Of a stretch of DNA of 64,000 nt, positions 34,391 to 44,724 are shown piece by piece. A model generated the notes under the pieces. It made no database searches. It worked only from the letters and a program-made list of their open reading frames with translations, and was not told the origin of the DNA. A program made the translations under genes and the position numbers. This DNA is from Halobacteriales archaeon QH_7_66_36 (lineage in GTDB: Archaea; Halobacteriota; Halobacteria; Halobacteriales; Haloarculaceae), in NCBI GenBank assembly GCA_003021175.1, contig PXQV01000015.1:182170-246169 (forward strand). The letters run 5' to 3'. Positions within the stretch are counted from its first letter, which is position 1. The number at the start of each line of letters is the position of its first letter.

Positions 34391-34723
34391 ATGGCGAGGC
34401 CAGAGGTCCTAAGCCGAATCAAGGAGGCCGAAGAGGAGGCCGACGACATCGTCGCCGAGGCCGAGACAGAGCGTGACGACCGGATCACCGAGGCCCGCCG
34501 GGAGGCCGAAGAGATCAGGGAGTCCGCTCGCGAGGAGGCGAGCGAACTGACGGAGGAGCGACTCGCCGAGGCCCGCGAAGAGATCGACGCCGAGGTCGAG
34601 GCCATCCTCGGCGAGGCGGAAGAAGAGCGCGAGCGGCTCCGCGACCGCGCGGCCGACCACGAAGCGGAGGTGGTCGAGGACACCCTCGAACGGTTCACGG
34701 AGGCGGTCCATGCTCAGACCTGA
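34391..34723 (+). CDS. atpH: A-type ATP synthase subunit H
   Basis: 110 residues, almost entirely a charged coiled coil (AEEEADDIVAEAETERDDRI onwards). In A-ATP synthases subunit H pairs with E to form the peripheral stalk. First gene of the operon; its stop overlaps the start of atpI by 14 bp, suggesting coupled translation. Confidence 0.9.
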   Translation: MARPEVLSRIKEAEEEADDIVAEAETERDDRITEARREAEEIRESAREEASELTEERLAEAREEIDAEVEAILGEAEEERERLRDRAADHEAEVVEDTLERFTEAVHAQT

Positions 34724-36902
34724 GCGGATGAGCCGGGTCTCGGTGACGGGATCCAAGGCGGTCATGGACGATGTCGTCTCGACCGTCCACGACCTCCAAC
34801 TGTTCGACGTGACCGACTACGACGGCGAGTGGGAGGGCTTCACGCCCGGCGACCCCGCCGAAGGGGCCGACGACGCGTCCACCAAGCTCGTCACCGTCCG
34901 GTCGCTCCAGAGCATCCTCGGGGTGGCCCCCGACGAGTACGACGGGCCGACGCGTCACCTCGACGACGATGAACTCGACGACGAACTCGCCTCGGTGCGC
35001 GAGCGCGTGAACGCGCTCGACGACCGCCGCGACGAACTTGACGACGAACTGCGCGCGGTCGAGGAGCGTCTCGCCGCCGCCGAACCGTTCGTCGAGCTGG
35101 GCATCGACCTCGACCTGCTCCACGGCTACGAGAATCTCACCGTCACCGTCGGACAGGGCGACCGCGACGACATCCGGCGTGCGCTCGTCGAGTCCGACGA
35201 GGTCGACCGCTACGAGATCTTCGGTGAGGGTGACACCCTCGCCGTCTTCGCGTATCCGGCGGACGCCGCCCTCGAAGACGCGCTCGTCGGCGCGACGTTC
35301 GCGAGCCTCGAAATCCCCGACACGGACGCCGGTCCCGAGGGGTACGTCGAGCAACTGCGCGACCGGAAGCGCGACCTCGAAGCCGAACTGGACGACGTGG
35401 CGGCGGAGCTGGCCGAGGTCCGCGAGGAGGTCAGCGGCTTCCTGCTGGCCGCGGAGGAACGACTTGCCATCGACGTGCAGCAGCGCGAGGCCCCGCTCTC
35501 CTTCGCGACGACGGAGAACGCCTTCGTCGCCGAGGGGTGGCTCCTGACCGAGCGGTTCGTCGACCTCGCGGAAGGACTACAGGACGCGGTCGGCGACCAC
35601 GTCGAAATCGAGGAACTGGAGCGCGCCGACTACGACGAACACGGCTTCGCGACCGGCCCGGCCGACGAGGTCGCGGGCGACGCGGGCGGCGACCCGGTCG
35701 CGGCCGACGGCGGCCACGTCGAGGGCGACCAGCCGATGAGCGGCGGCGCGCCGCCGGTCGTGCAGGACAACTCCGGCGCGGTGAAGCCGTTCGAGGCGCT
35801 CGTCGAGATCATCAACAAGCCGAAATACTCCGAGCTGGACCCGGCAGTGGTCCTGTTCCTGACGTTCCCGCTCTTCTTCGGCTTCATGATCGGTGACCTC
35901 GGCTACGGGCTGTTGTACATGGGGCTCGGCTACGCCCTCGTCTCGCAGTTCGACTCCGATGTCATCAACGCACTCGGCGGTATCGGCCTGCTATCCGGTT
36001 TGTTCACCGTCGTATTCGGCGTGCTGTACGGGGAGTTCTTCGGACTCCACCAGCTCGGTGACATCCTGTGGGCCGGCCACCCGCCGATTCACAAAGGGCT
36101 TCAGCCGCACTTCATCAAGTACGCGCAGGCGTGGCTCCTGCTCAGTGTCGTCGCCGGCGTGCTCCACATGGCCGTCGGTCGGTCGTTCGACTTCGTGAAC
36201 AACCTCAGCCACGGCGTCGGCGAAGCGGTTGAGGAGAGCGGGTCGTGGATCCTCCTCACCGTCGGCCTGTGGGTGTGGGTGTTCTCGACCGTTGGCGACA
36301 GCGCGAAGCCGGGGTTCATGTTCGAGGTGCTCGCCTCGGGTGAGAAGGCGGCGATCCCGCTCGGCTACACTGGCTTCTCGCCGGCGGTTGGCTGGGCCGG
36401 ACTCGCTATCGCGGCCGTCGGGTTCGTGCTCGCGCTACGGGCCGAGGGCGGTATCGTGATTATCGAGTCCATCACGCAGGCGTTCGGGCACGTCATCTCG
36501 TACACCCGGCTCGCCGCGGTGCTCCTAGCGAAGGCGGGGATGGCACTGGCGGTGAATCTGCTCACCTTCGGGGCGTACGCCCACGACGGCGAGTTCCACC
36601 TCATCTGGTTCACGAGCGCCGAGGAGATGGCCGAGGTACCCGCCGAGGAGATAGTCTTCTCGGGACTGTTCAACCTCGGGGCGTCGGACGGAACCTCCAT
36701 CGCTATCGTGGCGCTCGGGGCACTGTTCGGTCTCGTCGTCCTCGTGCTCGGACACGTGCTGGTGCTGGTGCTCGGTATCACGTCCGCGGGGCTACAGGCA
36801 GTGCGTCTCGAATACGTGGAGTTCTTCGGGAAGTTCTACGAAGGCGGCGGTCGCGACTACGAGCCGTTCGGCTACGAGCGGCGGTTCACCACCGAACAGT
36901 AG
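34710..36902 (+). CDS. atpI: A-type ATP synthase subunit I (a-subunit)
   Basis: 730 residues. The N-terminal half is cytoplasmic with coiled-coil stretches (about 85-130 and 215-250); the C-terminal half has about seven or eight membrane helices including the ion-path helices with EGGIVIIESITQAFGHVISY and RLAAVLLAKAGMALAV, in which an arginine facing the c-ring is expected. It forms the ion channel with the K ring. The start in MLRPERMSRVSV lies within the end of atpH. Usual length for archaeal subunit I. Confidence 0.95.
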   Translation: MLRPERMSRVSVTGSKAVMDDVVSTVHDLQLFDVTDYDGEWEGFTPGDPAEGADDASTKLVTVRSLQSILGVAPDEYDGPTRHLDDDELDDELASVRERVNALDDRRDELDDELRAVEERLAAAEPFVELGIDLDLLHGYENLTVTVGQGDRDDIRRALVESDEVDRYEIFGEGDTLAVFAYPADAALEDALVGATFASLEIPDTDAGPEGYVEQLRDRKRDLEAELDDVAAELAEVREEVSGFLLAAEERLAIDVQQREAPLSFATTENAFVAEGWLLTERFVDLAEGLQDAVGDHVEIEELERADYDEHGFATGPADEVAGDAGGDPVAADGGHVEGDQPMSGGAPPVVQDNSGAVKPFEALVEIINKPKYSELDPAVVLFLTFPLFFGFMIGDLGYGLLYMGLGYALVSQFDSDVINALGGIGLLSGLFTVVFGVLYGEFFGLHQLGDILWAGHPPIHKGLQPHFIKYAQAWLLLSVVAGVLHMAVGRSFDFVNNLSHGVGEAVEESGSWILLTVGLWVWVFSTVGDSAKPGFMFEVLASGEKAAIPLGYTGFSPAVGWAGLAIAAVGFVLALRAEGGIVIIESITQAFGHVISYTRLAAVLLAKAGMALAVNLLTFGAYAHDGEFHLIWFTSAEEMAEVPAEEIVFSGLFNLGASDGTSIAIVALGALFGLVVLVLGHVLVLVLGITSAGLQAVRLEYVEFFGKFYEGGGRDYEPFGYERRFTTEQ

Positions 36903-36995
36903 CCGGTCGCGCCCCTCGTCTTCTGTCGAGACGGGTCTGGTACTGACATGTGTTCTCATATCGACGCGTACGCGCCTCAAAACGCGTTTGGGAAG

Positions 36996-37003
36996 TTTTA
37001 TGG
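36996..37003 (+). promoter_or_regulatory. Possible internal promoter before atpK
   Basis: TTTTATGG in the 139-bp gap between atpI and atpK, about 40 bases before the atpK ATG. It is the longest gap inside the H-to-B run, which otherwise has gaps of 24 bp or less. An extra promoter would suit the multi-copy c-ring subunit. Confidence 0.35.
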
Positions 37004-37041
37004 ATGCTTTGGGCTGAAATTCTACTCGTTCGGAGACAACA

Positions 37042-37299
37042 ATGTTCGACATCGCCACTACGCTGCTCGGGAGTATCGCACCAGTCCTACAGGCTACCGG
37101 AAACGTCGGGACGTTCGGCGCAGCCATCGCCGTCGGTCTCGCGGCGCTCGGTGCCGGTATCGCCGAGCGTGGGATCGGTGCCGCCGCCGTCGGTGCCGTC
37201 GCCGAGGACGACGACATGTTCGGTCGTGGCCTGATTTTCACGGTCCTGCCGGAGACACTGGTCATCCTCGCGCTCGTCGTCGTGTTCCTGACGCTGTAA
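37042..37299 (+). CDS. atpK: A-type ATP synthase proteolipid subunit K (c-ring)
   Basis: 85 residues, two membrane helices forming one hairpin. The first contains GTFGAAIAVGLAALGAGIAERG, listed in part; the second carries the ion-binding glutamate in VLPETLVILAL. A single hairpin with one carboxylate is the standard haloarchaeal form. Part of the rotating membrane ring. Confidence 0.96.
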   Translation: MFDIATTLLGSIAPVLQATGNVGTFGAAIAVGLAALGAGIAERGIGAAAVGAVAEDDDMFGRGLIFTVLPETLVILALVVVFLTL

Positions 37300-37323
37300 C
37301 AACGTCTCCATCTTTTCCCACCA

Positions 37324-37908
37324 ATGAGTCTTGATACGGTCGTAGAGGACATCCGGGACGATGCTCGCGCGCGTGCGGAAGAGCTGCGCGAGGAGGGCGA
37401 GACTCGCGCCGAGGAGATCACCTCCGAGGCCGAGGCTGAAGCCGAGGAGATCGTCGCGGAGGCCGAGCGGGAAGCAGAACAGGAGATCGACCAAGAGCGC
37501 GAACAGCGACTCTCCTCCGCCAAGCTGGAGGCGAAGCAGGACCGGTTGGAGGCGCGCCGCGAGGCGCTTCAGGACGTGCACGACAGCGTCGAGGCGGCCG
37601 TCGCCGACATCGACGGCGAGGAGCGCGAGGAACTGACGCGTGCGCTGCTCGACGCCGCCGCGACGGAGTTCGGCGACGCGGACAGCGTGCAGGTGTACGG
37701 TCGCGAAGACGACGCCGACCTGTTGGAGAGCGTGCTCGCGGACTACGACGGCTACGAACTGGCCGGCGAGACGGCGTGTCTCGGCGGCGTCGTCGTCGAG
37801 GCCGAGGGGTCACGGGTCCGCGTGAACAACACCTTCGACTCCGTGCTCGAAGCGGTCTGGGAGGAGAACCTCCGAGAGATATCCGACCAACTGTTCGAGG
37901 GACGATGA
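37324..37908 (+). CDS. atpE: A-type ATP synthase subunit E
   Basis: 194 residues. A long N-terminal helix rich in Ala/Glu/Arg (about 1-105) joins a globular C-terminal domain (VQVYGREDDADLLES, GGVVVEAEGSRVRVNNTFD). Forms the peripheral stalk with subunit H. The TGA stop overlaps the atpC start by 4 bp. Confidence 0.95.
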   Translation: MSLDTVVEDIRDDARARAEELREEGETRAEEITSEAEAEAEEIVAEAEREAEQEIDQEREQRLSSAKLEAKQDRLEARREALQDVHDSVEAAVADIDGEEREELTRALLDAAATEFGDADSVQVYGREDDADLLESVLADYDGYELAGETACLGGVVVEAEGSRVRVNNTFDSVLEAVWEENLREISDQLFEGR

Positions 37909-38960
37909 GCGCGGCACGGGGCACAGCGAACTACGAATACGTCACGTCGCGGGTTCGGTCTCGCCGCGCGTCGCTGTTCGACGCGGACGACTACCGAAAG
38001 CTCGTCCGCATGGGACCCGGCGAGATCGCTCGGTTCATGGAGGAGACGGAGTACGAGACGGAGATGAACGCGCTCGGCTCGCGGTTCGAGGGCGTCGACC
38101 TCATCGAGTACGCACTCAACCGCAATCTCGCGAAACACTTCGACGACCTCCTCAACTGGGCGGACGGCGCGCTGTACGGTTACCTCGCCCGCTACCTCCG
38201 GAAGTTCGACGCGTGGAACGTGAAGACCACCTTCCGGGGGATCTACTCGGACGCCGACCCGAGCGAGATCGAGGACGACCTCATCACGGCCGGCGAGCTC
38301 TCCGAGACGCTGCTGTCGCGGCTCGTCGACGCGGGGTCCATCGAGGAGGCCGTCGACCTGCTGGACGGGACGCTGTTCGCGGACGCACTCGATGAGGCGT
38401 ACGAGCTGTACGAGCAGGAGTCGCTGCTCGTGCCGCTGGAGAACGCGGTCGACCGCGCCTACTACGCCGACCTGATGGCGAATCTGCCGAGCGAGCCGAA
38501 CCGCGCCGAGGAGCTGTACCTCCAGTTCCTCCGGGCGGAGATCGACTTCCGCAATCTCCGGAACGCGCTCCGCATCTCGCGGTCGGGCGCGGACATCGAC
38601 CCGGCGGAGTTCTACATCGACGGCGGCCGGCTGTTCGACGCGACGACGCTGCGGCAGTTGGCGTCGAACCCGGACGAATTAGTCGCTCGCGTTCGTGAGT
38701 CCGTGTACGGTGACGAACTCGACGCGACCCTCGACGCGTTGGCCGAGGCCGACGACCTCATCGCGTTCGAGCACGCGCTCGACGCGGCGCTGCTGTCGTA
38801 CTCGGACACGCTGTCGAACCGGTATCCGCTGTCGGTGTGTCCGGTGCTCGCGTACGTGCTCGCCAAGGAGCGCGAGGTGGACAACGTCCGGGCCATCGCT
38901 CGCGGCCGCGAGGCCGGCCTCGACCCAGAGGAGATCGAAACCGAACTGGTGATCGCATGA
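37905..38960 (+). CDS. atpC: A-type ATP synthase subunit C
   Basis: 351 residues from ATG 37905 (MSAARGTANYEYVTSRVRSR), in ATGA overlap with atpE; the frame open from 37776 antedates this start. All-helical funnel-shaped subunit (V-ATPase subunit d/AC39 family) linking the central shaft to the K ring. Typical segments: YRKLVRMGPGEIARFMEE and FLRAEIDFRNLRNALRI. Overlaps atpF by 4 bp. Confidence 0.95.
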   Translation: MSAARGTANYEYVTSRVRSRRASLFDADDYRKLVRMGPGEIARFMEETEYETEMNALGSRFEGVDLIEYALNRNLAKHFDDLLNWADGALYGYLARYLRKFDAWNVKTTFRGIYSDADPSEIEDDLITAGELSETLLSRLVDAGSIEEAVDLLDGTLFADALDEAYELYEQESLLVPLENAVDRAYYADLMANLPSEPNRAEELYLQFLRAEIDFRNLRNALRISRSGADIDPAEFYIDGGRLFDATTLRQLASNPDELVARVRESVYGDELDATLDALAEADDLIAFEHALDAALLSYSDTLSNRYPLSVCPVLAYVLAKEREVDNVRAIARGREAGLDPEEIETELVIA

Positions 38961-39280
38961 GCCAAGAGATCGGTGTCATCGGCAGTCCGGACTTCACGAC
39001 CGGCTTCCGACTCGCGGGCGTGCGCCGCTTCGCGAACGTTCCCGACGAGGAGAAGCCGGCGCAGCTCGACGACGCCGTCGAGGAGATGCTCGACGACGAG
39101 GATGTCGGCATCGTCGTGATGCACGACGACGACCTCGATCACCTCTCCCGTACCGTCCGACAGAACGTCGAAACGAGTGTCGAACCCGTGCTCGTCACGC
39201 TCGGCGGTGGGGCCGCGGCAGGCGGTCTCCGCGAGCAGATCAAGCGAGCTATCGGGATCGACCTGATGGAGGAAGACTAA
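38957..39280 (+). CDS. atpF: A-type ATP synthase subunit F
   Basis: 107 residues, Rossmann-like N-domain beginning [17 protein letters not shown] and a C-terminal helix ([15 protein letters not shown]). Central-stalk subunit that binds subunit D. ATGA overlap with atpC; the stop is one base before atpA. Confidence 0.96.
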   Translation: MSQEIGVIGSPDFTTGFRLAGVRRFANVPDEEKPAQLDDAVEEMLDDEDVGIVVMHDDDLDHLSRTVRQNVETSVEPVLVTLGGGAAAGGLREQIKRAIGIDLMEED

Positions 39281-39281
39281 C

Positions 39282-42200
39282 ATGAGTCAAGCACAGGAAA
39301 CCGACGTTACAGAAGATGGCGTCATCGAGAGCGTGAGCGGTCCGGTCGTGACCGCCACGGACCTCGCTGCCAAGATGAACGACGTCGTCTACGTGGGCGA
39401 CGAGGGTCTGATGGGCGAGGTCATCGAGATCGAAGGAAACGTCACCACGGTTCAGGTGTACGAGGAGACGTCCGACGTCTCGCCGGGCGAACCGGTCGAG
39501 AACACCGGCGAGCCGCTGACGGTCGATCTGGGTCCGGGGATGCTGGACTCGATTTACGACGGCGTCCAGCGCCCGCTCGACGTGCTCGAACAGCAGATGG
39601 GCGCGTTCCTCGACCGCGGCGTCGACGCCCCGGGTATCGACCTCGACAAGGAGTGGGAGTTCGAGCCAACGGTCGAGGAGGGCGATGCCGTCGCCCCCGG
39701 TGACGTGGTCGGCGTCGTCGAGGAGACGGTCCAGATCGACCACAAGGTGCTCGTCCCGCCGGACTCGGAGGGCGGCACCGTCGCCGAGGCCCGCGAGGGC
39801 GAGTTCACAGTCGACGAGGCGGTCGTCGGACTGGAGAACGGCGAGGAGATCGCCATGCGACAGGAGTGGCCCGTGCGCGAGGCGCGGCCGTCGGCCGAGA
39901 AGCAGACGCCGACGACGCCGCTCGTCTCCGGCCAGCGCATCCTCGACGGGATGTTCCCGCTGGCAAAGGGCGGCACGGCGGCCATCCCGGGGCCGTTCGG
40001 CTCGGGGAAATGCGTCACGCCCGAGACGCCGGTACTGCTCGCGGATGGCGAGACGGTCCCCATCGAGACGCTGTTCGAGCGGTACACGGACGACGACACC
40101 GAGACATCGGGGGAAACGCTCGTCGAGGCGGACGCGGAAATCCTGACCTTCGACGAGTCGGCCCGCGAGCTGCGACCCGCGAGTACCTCGCACGTCTACC
40201 GGGGGTCGACCGACCGACTGGTTCGCGTCCGCACGGCCAGCGGCCGCGAGATGGAGGTGACACCTGCTCACAAGCTGTTCCGGATGCGCGGCGATCTCGA
40301 AATCGAGGAGACCCCGGCTGAACAGCTCGATGTCGGTGATTCGCTCGTCATGCCGCGGCGGCTCGATATCGACGGTGACCGGACGGTGCTCGACCCGTAC
40401 GAACTCGTCCCGGACGCGCGCGCGACTGGTGAGACAGCCACCGACAGGGTCCGTGCGGCAATCGCGTCGGCCGACGAACCGAAGACGGAGCTTGCGGCTG
40501 ATCTCGGTGTGTCCTACGACGTGTTCATGAACTACGCGCTCGGGCGGACGGCCCCGCCGCTGTGGTTCGTCTCGGACGCCTGCGAGCGGCTCGACGTAGA
40601 CCGGCCGCCCGTCGAGACGGTGAAACCCGGGAGCAACGGGAAGTCGGTGAGTGTTCCCGACTCGGTGGATGCGGCGTTCGCCGAGTTCCTCGGGCTGGTG
40701 TGCTCGGACGGGATGCTCACCGCCAAGACGGTCCGGTTCCACAACAACGACGACCGGCTCCGCGACCGGTTCTGCGAACTCGCGGCGGCGCTGTTCGGTG
40801 TCGACGCCGCCTCGACCGTCCACAACACCGTCGAAACGGTCGAAATACGGAGTACGGTCGTCTCCTCGCTGCTCTCGGCGCTCGGCGTGCCCGAGACGGA
40901 GAAATCGACCACATGTAGCGTGCCCGACGTGGTCCGTACCGGTCCCGACGAGCTCGCGGCTGCGTTCCTGCGTGGCTACTATCTCGGCGACGGCTCGTTC
41001 AGCGGTGGCACCGTCGAGATTACGACAGCCAGCGAGGCGATGGCGTCCGGCCTGACGTACCTGCTGGGTCGCCTCGGCGTCCTGTTCCGGATTCGGCACC
41101 GCGATAACGGTGCCAGCCGCGTCACCGTCACCGGTGCGGACGAGCTGGCGACGCTCGCCGACGCGCTCGCCGACGAGTTCGACCACGAGAAGCTGACGAG
41201 CATCGAGACGTACGCCAGCGAGACGGTCGGCAACACGAACGTCGACACGGTGCCGGTCGGCGCGGAGACGATGCTCGAGATCGCCGACGCCGCACGGTAC
41301 ACGGACTTTGCGGACGCTGGCATCGAGACACACAACTACACCGGCCTCGACCAGCAGCCGAGCCGCGAGGCGTTCGACGGTATCGAGGCGGTGCTCGCGG
41401 ACGGCGGGAGCGCGGTCGCCGACCGGGTTGATGCTGTGACCGACATGCTCGAGGACGTGTTCTTCGACCCCATCGTGGACATCGAGACGGTCGAGGAGGA
41501 ACAGCCGGTGTACGACGTGACCGTGCCCGGTACACAGAACTTCGTCGGCGGCCACGTCCCGTCGGTGCTCCACAACACCGTCACCCAGCACCAACTCGCC
41601 AAGTGGGCCGACGCGGACATCGTCGTCTACGTCGGCTGTGGCGAGCGGGGCAACGAGATGACGGAGGTGATCGAGGACTTCCCGGAGCTGGAGGACCCCA
41701 TCACCGGGAACCCGCTGATGTCCCGGACGTGTCTCATCGCCAACACCTCGAACATGCCGGTCGCGGCGCGGGAATCCTGCGTGTACACGGGTATCACCAT
41801 CGCAGAGTACTACCGCGACATGGGGTACGACGTGGCGCTGATGGCCGACTCCACCTCGCGGTGGGCAGAGGCGATGCGGGAGATCTCCTCGCGGCTGGAG
41901 GAGATGCCCGGCGAGGAGGGCTACCCCGCGTATCTCGCCGCCCGGCTCTCGGAGTTCTACGAGCGGGCCGGCAAGTTCGAGAACATCAACGGGACGGACG
42001 GGTCCATCTCCGTCATCGGCGCGGTCAGTCCCCCGGGCGGGGACTTCTCCGAGCCGGTGACCCAGAACACGCTGCGCATCGTGAAGACGTTCTGGGCGCT
42101 GGACGCGGATCTGGCCGAACGGCGGCACTTCCCGGCGATCAACTGGAACGACTCCTACTCGCTGTACCAGGACCAGCTCGACCCGTGGTTCCGCGAGGAG

Positions 42201-42605
42201 GTGTCCGAGGACTGGCCCGAGCAGCGCCAGTGGGCCGTCGACACGCTCGACGAGGAGGACGAGCTACAGGAGATCGTCCAGCTCGTCGGCAAGGACGCGC
42301 TGCCGGAGGACCAGCAGCTCACGCTGGAGGTCGCCCGCTATCTGCGCGAGGCGTACCTCCAGCAGAACGCGCTCCACGAGGTCGACACCTACTGCGAGCC
42401 GGAGAAGACCTACCGGATGCTCGGGGCCATCAAGGCGTTCAACGACGCGGCCTTCGAGGCGCTCGAAGCCGGCGTCCCGGTCGAGGAGATCATCGACATC
42501 GACGCCGCGCCCCGGCTGAACCGCATCGGCACGACCGCGGAGTACGACGAGTTCATCGACGAACTCGAATCGGACATCCGGACGCAACTGGAGGAGAAGT
42601 ACTGA
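39282..42605 (+). CDS. atpA: A-type ATP synthase catalytic subunit A, with intein
   Basis: 1107-residue precursor: N-extein residues 1-243, intein 244-765, C-extein 766-1107. Joined exteins give 585 residues, the standard AtpA length. The P-loop is split at GPFGSGK | intein | TVTQHQ. C-extein catalytic features include [13 protein letters not shown] and the nucleotide region [20 protein letters not shown]. Must be spliced to be active. Hydrolyses or makes ATP in the soluble A3B3 head. One base after atpF, two bases before atpB. Confidence 0.97.
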   Translation: MSQAQETDVTEDGVIESVSGPVVTATDLAAKMNDVVYVGDEGLMGEVIEIEGNVTTVQVYEETSDVSPGEPVENTGEPLTVDLGPGMLDSIYDGVQRPLDVLEQQMGAFLDRGVDAPGIDLDKEWEFEPTVEEGDAVAPGDVVGVVEETVQIDHKVLVPPDSEGGTVAEAREGEFTVDEAVVGLENGEEIAMRQEWPVREARPSAEKQTPTTPLVSGQRILDGMFPLAKGGTAAIPGPFGSGKCVTPETPVLLADGETVPIETLFERYTDDDTETSGETLVEADAEILTFDESARELRPASTSHVYRGSTDRLVRVRTASGREMEVTPAHKLFRMRGDLEIEETPAEQLDVGDSLVMPRRLDIDGDRTVLDPYELVPDARATGETATDRVRAAIASADEPKTELAADLGVSYDVFMNYALGRTAPPLWFVSDACERLDVDRPPVETVKPGSNGKSVSVPDSVDAAFAEFLGLVCSDGMLTAKTVRFHNNDDRLRDRFCELAAALFGVDAASTVHNTVETVEIRSTVVSSLLSALGVPETEKSTTCSVPDVVRTGPDELAAAFLRGYYLGDGSFSGGTVEITTASEAMASGLTYLLGRLGVLFRIRHRDNGASRVTVTGADELATLADALADEFDHEKLTSIETYASETVGNTNVDTVPVGAETMLEIADAARYTDFADAGIETHNYTGLDQQPSREAFDGIEAVLADGGSAVADRVDAVTDMLEDVFFDPIVDIETVEEEQPVYDVTVPGTQNFVGGHVPSVLHNTVTQHQLAKWADADIVVYVGCGERGNEMTEVIEDFPELEDPITGNPLMSRTCLIANTSNMPVAARESCVYTGITIAEYYRDMGYDVALMADSTSRWAEAMREISSRLEEMPGEEGYPAYLAARLSEFYERAGKFENINGTDGSISVIGAVSPPGGDFSEPVTQNTLRIVKTFWALDADLAERRHFPAINWNDSYSLYQDQLDPWFREEVSEDWPEQRQWAVDTLDEEDELQEIVQLVGKDALPEDQQLTLEVARYLREAYLQQNALHEVDTYCEPEKTYRMLGAIKAFNDAAFEALEAGVPVEEIIDIDAAPRLNRIGTTAEYDEFIDELESDIRTQLEEKY
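40011..41576 (+). other. AtpA intein with LAGLIDADG homing endonuclease
   Basis: Residues 244-765 of AtpA (522 residues). Block A begins with Cys244 ([13 protein letters not shown]), block B has TPAH (Thr327-His330), and the C-terminus is VLHN (Asn765) followed by Thr766 as the +1 nucleophile. Two LAGLIDADG-type helices are FLGLVCSDG (469-477; Asp476) and [10 protein letters not shown] (562-571; Asp570), so the endonuclease looks complete. The insertion point after the P-loop lysine is the one used by the archaeal VMA-b type inteins, for example of Thermoplasma, by memory. Its GC content is similar to the surrounding gene. Confidence 0.95.
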
Positions 42606-42607
42606 CC

Positions 42608-44020
42608 ATGCAGAAGGAATACAAGACTATCACGGAGATAAGCGGCCCGCTGGTGTTCGCCGAGGTCGACGAGCCCGTCGGCTACGACGAGATCGTCGAG
42701 ATCGAGACGCCAAGCGGCGAGACGCGCCGGGGTCAGGTGCTCGAATCCACCGCCGACTACGTCGCCATTCAGGTGTTCGAGGGGACGGACGGCATCGATC
42801 GCGAGTCGTCGGTGCGATTCCTCGGCGAGACGCTCCAGATGCCGCTGACCGAGGAACTGCTCGGTCGCGTGCTCTCGGGGTCGGGCCAGCCCATCGACGG
42901 CGGCCCGGACATCGAACCCGAAGAGGAGCGATCCATCGTCGGCGCGGCGATCAACCCGACGGCCCGCGAGTACCCCGAGGAGTTCATCCAGACGGGCGTC
43001 TCCGGCATCGACGGGATGAACACGCTCGTGCGCGGCCAGAAGCTCCCCATCTTCTCGGGGTCGGGGCTGCCGCACAACGACCTCGCGCTCCAGATCGCCC
43101 GGCAGGCGACCGTGCCGGAAGAAGCCGAGGGCGACGAGGAGGGTAGCGAGTTCGCCGTCATCTTCGGCGCGATGGGTATCACGCAGGAAGAGGCCAACGA
43201 GTTCATGGACGACTTCGAGCGCACCGGCGCGCTGGAACGCTCGGTCGTCTTCATGAACCTCGCGGACGACCCGGCCGTCGAGCGGACGATCACGCCGCGG
43301 CTGGCGCTCACCACTGCGGAGTATCTCGCCTTCGAGCAGGATTACCACGTGCTGGTCATCCTGACGGACATGACGAACTACTGTGAGGCGCTCCGGCAAA
43401 TCGGTGCCGCCCGCGAGGAGGTGCCGGGCCGCCGTGGCTACCCCGGTTACATGTACACGGACCTCGCCACCCTCTACGAGCGGGCCGGCCGCATCGAGGG
43501 TCGTGACGGCTCCGTCACGCAGATCCCCATCCTGACGATGCCGGGTGACGACGACACGCACCCGATTCCGGACCTGACCGGCTACATCACGGAAGGCCAG
43601 ATCTACGTCGACCGTGACCTACAGAGTCAGGGGCTGAAGCCGCCGGTGCAGGTGCTCCCGAGCCTCTCGCGGCTGATGGACGACGGTATCGGCGAGGGGC
43701 TCACCCGCGAGGACCACGGCGACGTGTCCGACCAGCTGTACGCCGCCTACGCCGAGGGTGAGGACCTGCGCGATCTGGTGAACATCGTTGGTCGCGAGGC
43801 GCTCAGCGAGCGCGACAACCGGTATCTCGACTTCGCTGACCGGTTCGAAGAGGAGTTCATCGATCAGGGCTTCGACCGTAACCGCGACATCGAGGAGACG
43901 CTCGAAATCGGCTGGGAACTGCTGTCGATGTTCCCCAAGTCCGAGCTGAACCGGATCGACGAGGAACTCATCGAGGAGTACTACGACGAGGAGGCGGCGG
44001 CGGAAGTCACCGCCGACTGA
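42608..44020 (+). CDS. atpB: A-type ATP synthase subunit B
   Basis: 470 residues from ATG 42608 ([17 protein letters not shown]); the open frame upstream of it is a shadow of atpA. Non-catalytic nucleotide-binding subunit of the A3B3 head. Features: [17 protein letters not shown] at the former P-loop position, [11 protein letters not shown] and [13 protein letters not shown]. Usual length. Confidence 0.97.
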   Translation: MQKEYKTITEISGPLVFAEVDEPVGYDEIVEIETPSGETRRGQVLESTADYVAIQVFEGTDGIDRESSVRFLGETLQMPLTEELLGRVLSGSGQPIDGGPDIEPEEERSIVGAAINPTAREYPEEFIQTGVSGIDGMNTLVRGQKLPIFSGSGLPHNDLALQIARQATVPEEAEGDEEGSEFAVIFGAMGITQEEANEFMDDFERTGALERSVVFMNLADDPAVERTITPRLALTTAEYLAFEQDYHVLVILTDMTNYCEALRQIGAAREEVPGRRGYPGYMYTDLATLYERAGRIEGRDGSVTQIPILTMPGDDDTHPIPDLTGYITEGQIYVDRDLQSQGLKPPVQVLPSLSRLMDDGIGEGLTREDHGDVSDQLYAAYAEGEDLRDLVNIVGREALSERDNRYLDFADRFEEEFIDQGFDRNRDIEETLEIGWELLSMFPKSELNRIDEELIEEYYDEEAAAEVTAD

Positions 44021-44058
44021 TCCTCGCTTCTTTACTTTTCCCACACGTACGCCACCTA

Positions 44059-44697
44059 ATGGCCGACGCGCCGCCGCTGATCGACGCGCTCGACGACGCG
44101 CGCAACGTCCTCGTGTCGGCGGACTCGCTCACGGCGACGAAAGACGCAGCCTGTGGCTCGTTGCTCGTTCGCGCCCCGCCAGCGGAGACGACGCTTCTCG
44201 CCGTCACGTGCGACCGGTCGGGTACCGAGTGGCTGGAACACGCCCGTTCGGCGCTCGGCGGCGACGCCGAGACGGCGCGGGTGGTCGACGCCAGCGGCAC
44301 GACCAACGGCGAGCAACCGTCGGCCGTCACCACCGCGCAACCCGACGACCTGACCGGTATCCAGATCGGACTCGCGGAGGTGATGCCGGTCGACGGCACC
44401 GCCGTGTTCTGTCTCGACTCGCTGACGACGATGCTCCAATACACCGACCCGACCACGCTGTTTCAGTTCGTCAACGAACTGCTCGGACGGCTCTGGAACG
44501 TCGGCGTCAACGCCCACATGCATCTCGACGTGAACGCACACGACCAGTCGACGGTTCGCTCGATCTCCTCGCTGTTCGACGCCGTGGTGGCACCCGCCGT
44601 CGATGAGGTGCCGGTGCCGACGACCGCTGCCACCGTCGGTGACACGAAGGTCGCCGTCGCGCGGCGGCCCCCTACTGGGGTCGAAGGAAACGACTAA
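44059..44697 (+). CDS. Degenerate RecA/KaiC-like protein inside the ATP synthase cluster
   Basis: 212 residues, acidic, soluble. The fold pattern resembles the RecA-like HTR family: LLAVTCDRSGTEWLEH, then a Walker-B-like strand TAVFCLDSLTTMLQY (about residue 115), FQFVNELLGRLW, and ending VGDTKVAVARRP. No P-loop lysine is visible, so it is probably not an ATPase. It sits between atpB and atpD in the same direction (38-bp and 27-bp gaps), so it is likely co-transcribed with the ATP synthase. Function unknown. Confidence 0.65.
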   Translation: MADAPPLIDALDDARNVLVSADSLTATKDAACGSLLVRAPPAETTLLAVTCDRSGTEWLEHARSALGGDAETARVVDASGTTNGEQPSAVTTAQPDDLTGIQIGLAEVMPVDGTAVFCLDSLTTMLQYTDPTTLFQFVNELLGRLWNVGVNAHMHLDVNAHDQSTVRSISSLFDAVVAPAVDEVPVPTTAATVGDTKVAVARRPPTGVEGND

Positions 44698-44724
44698 CTC
44701 CCTCGGGTCGCTACGCTCACGCAA

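Noticed and set aside
39249-42128. 959-residue open frame antisense to atpA
   Set aside because: It is a mirror of the atpA coding frame in GC-rich DNA, composition is Arg/Val/His/Asp-like nonsense, and it overlaps a certain gene throughout.
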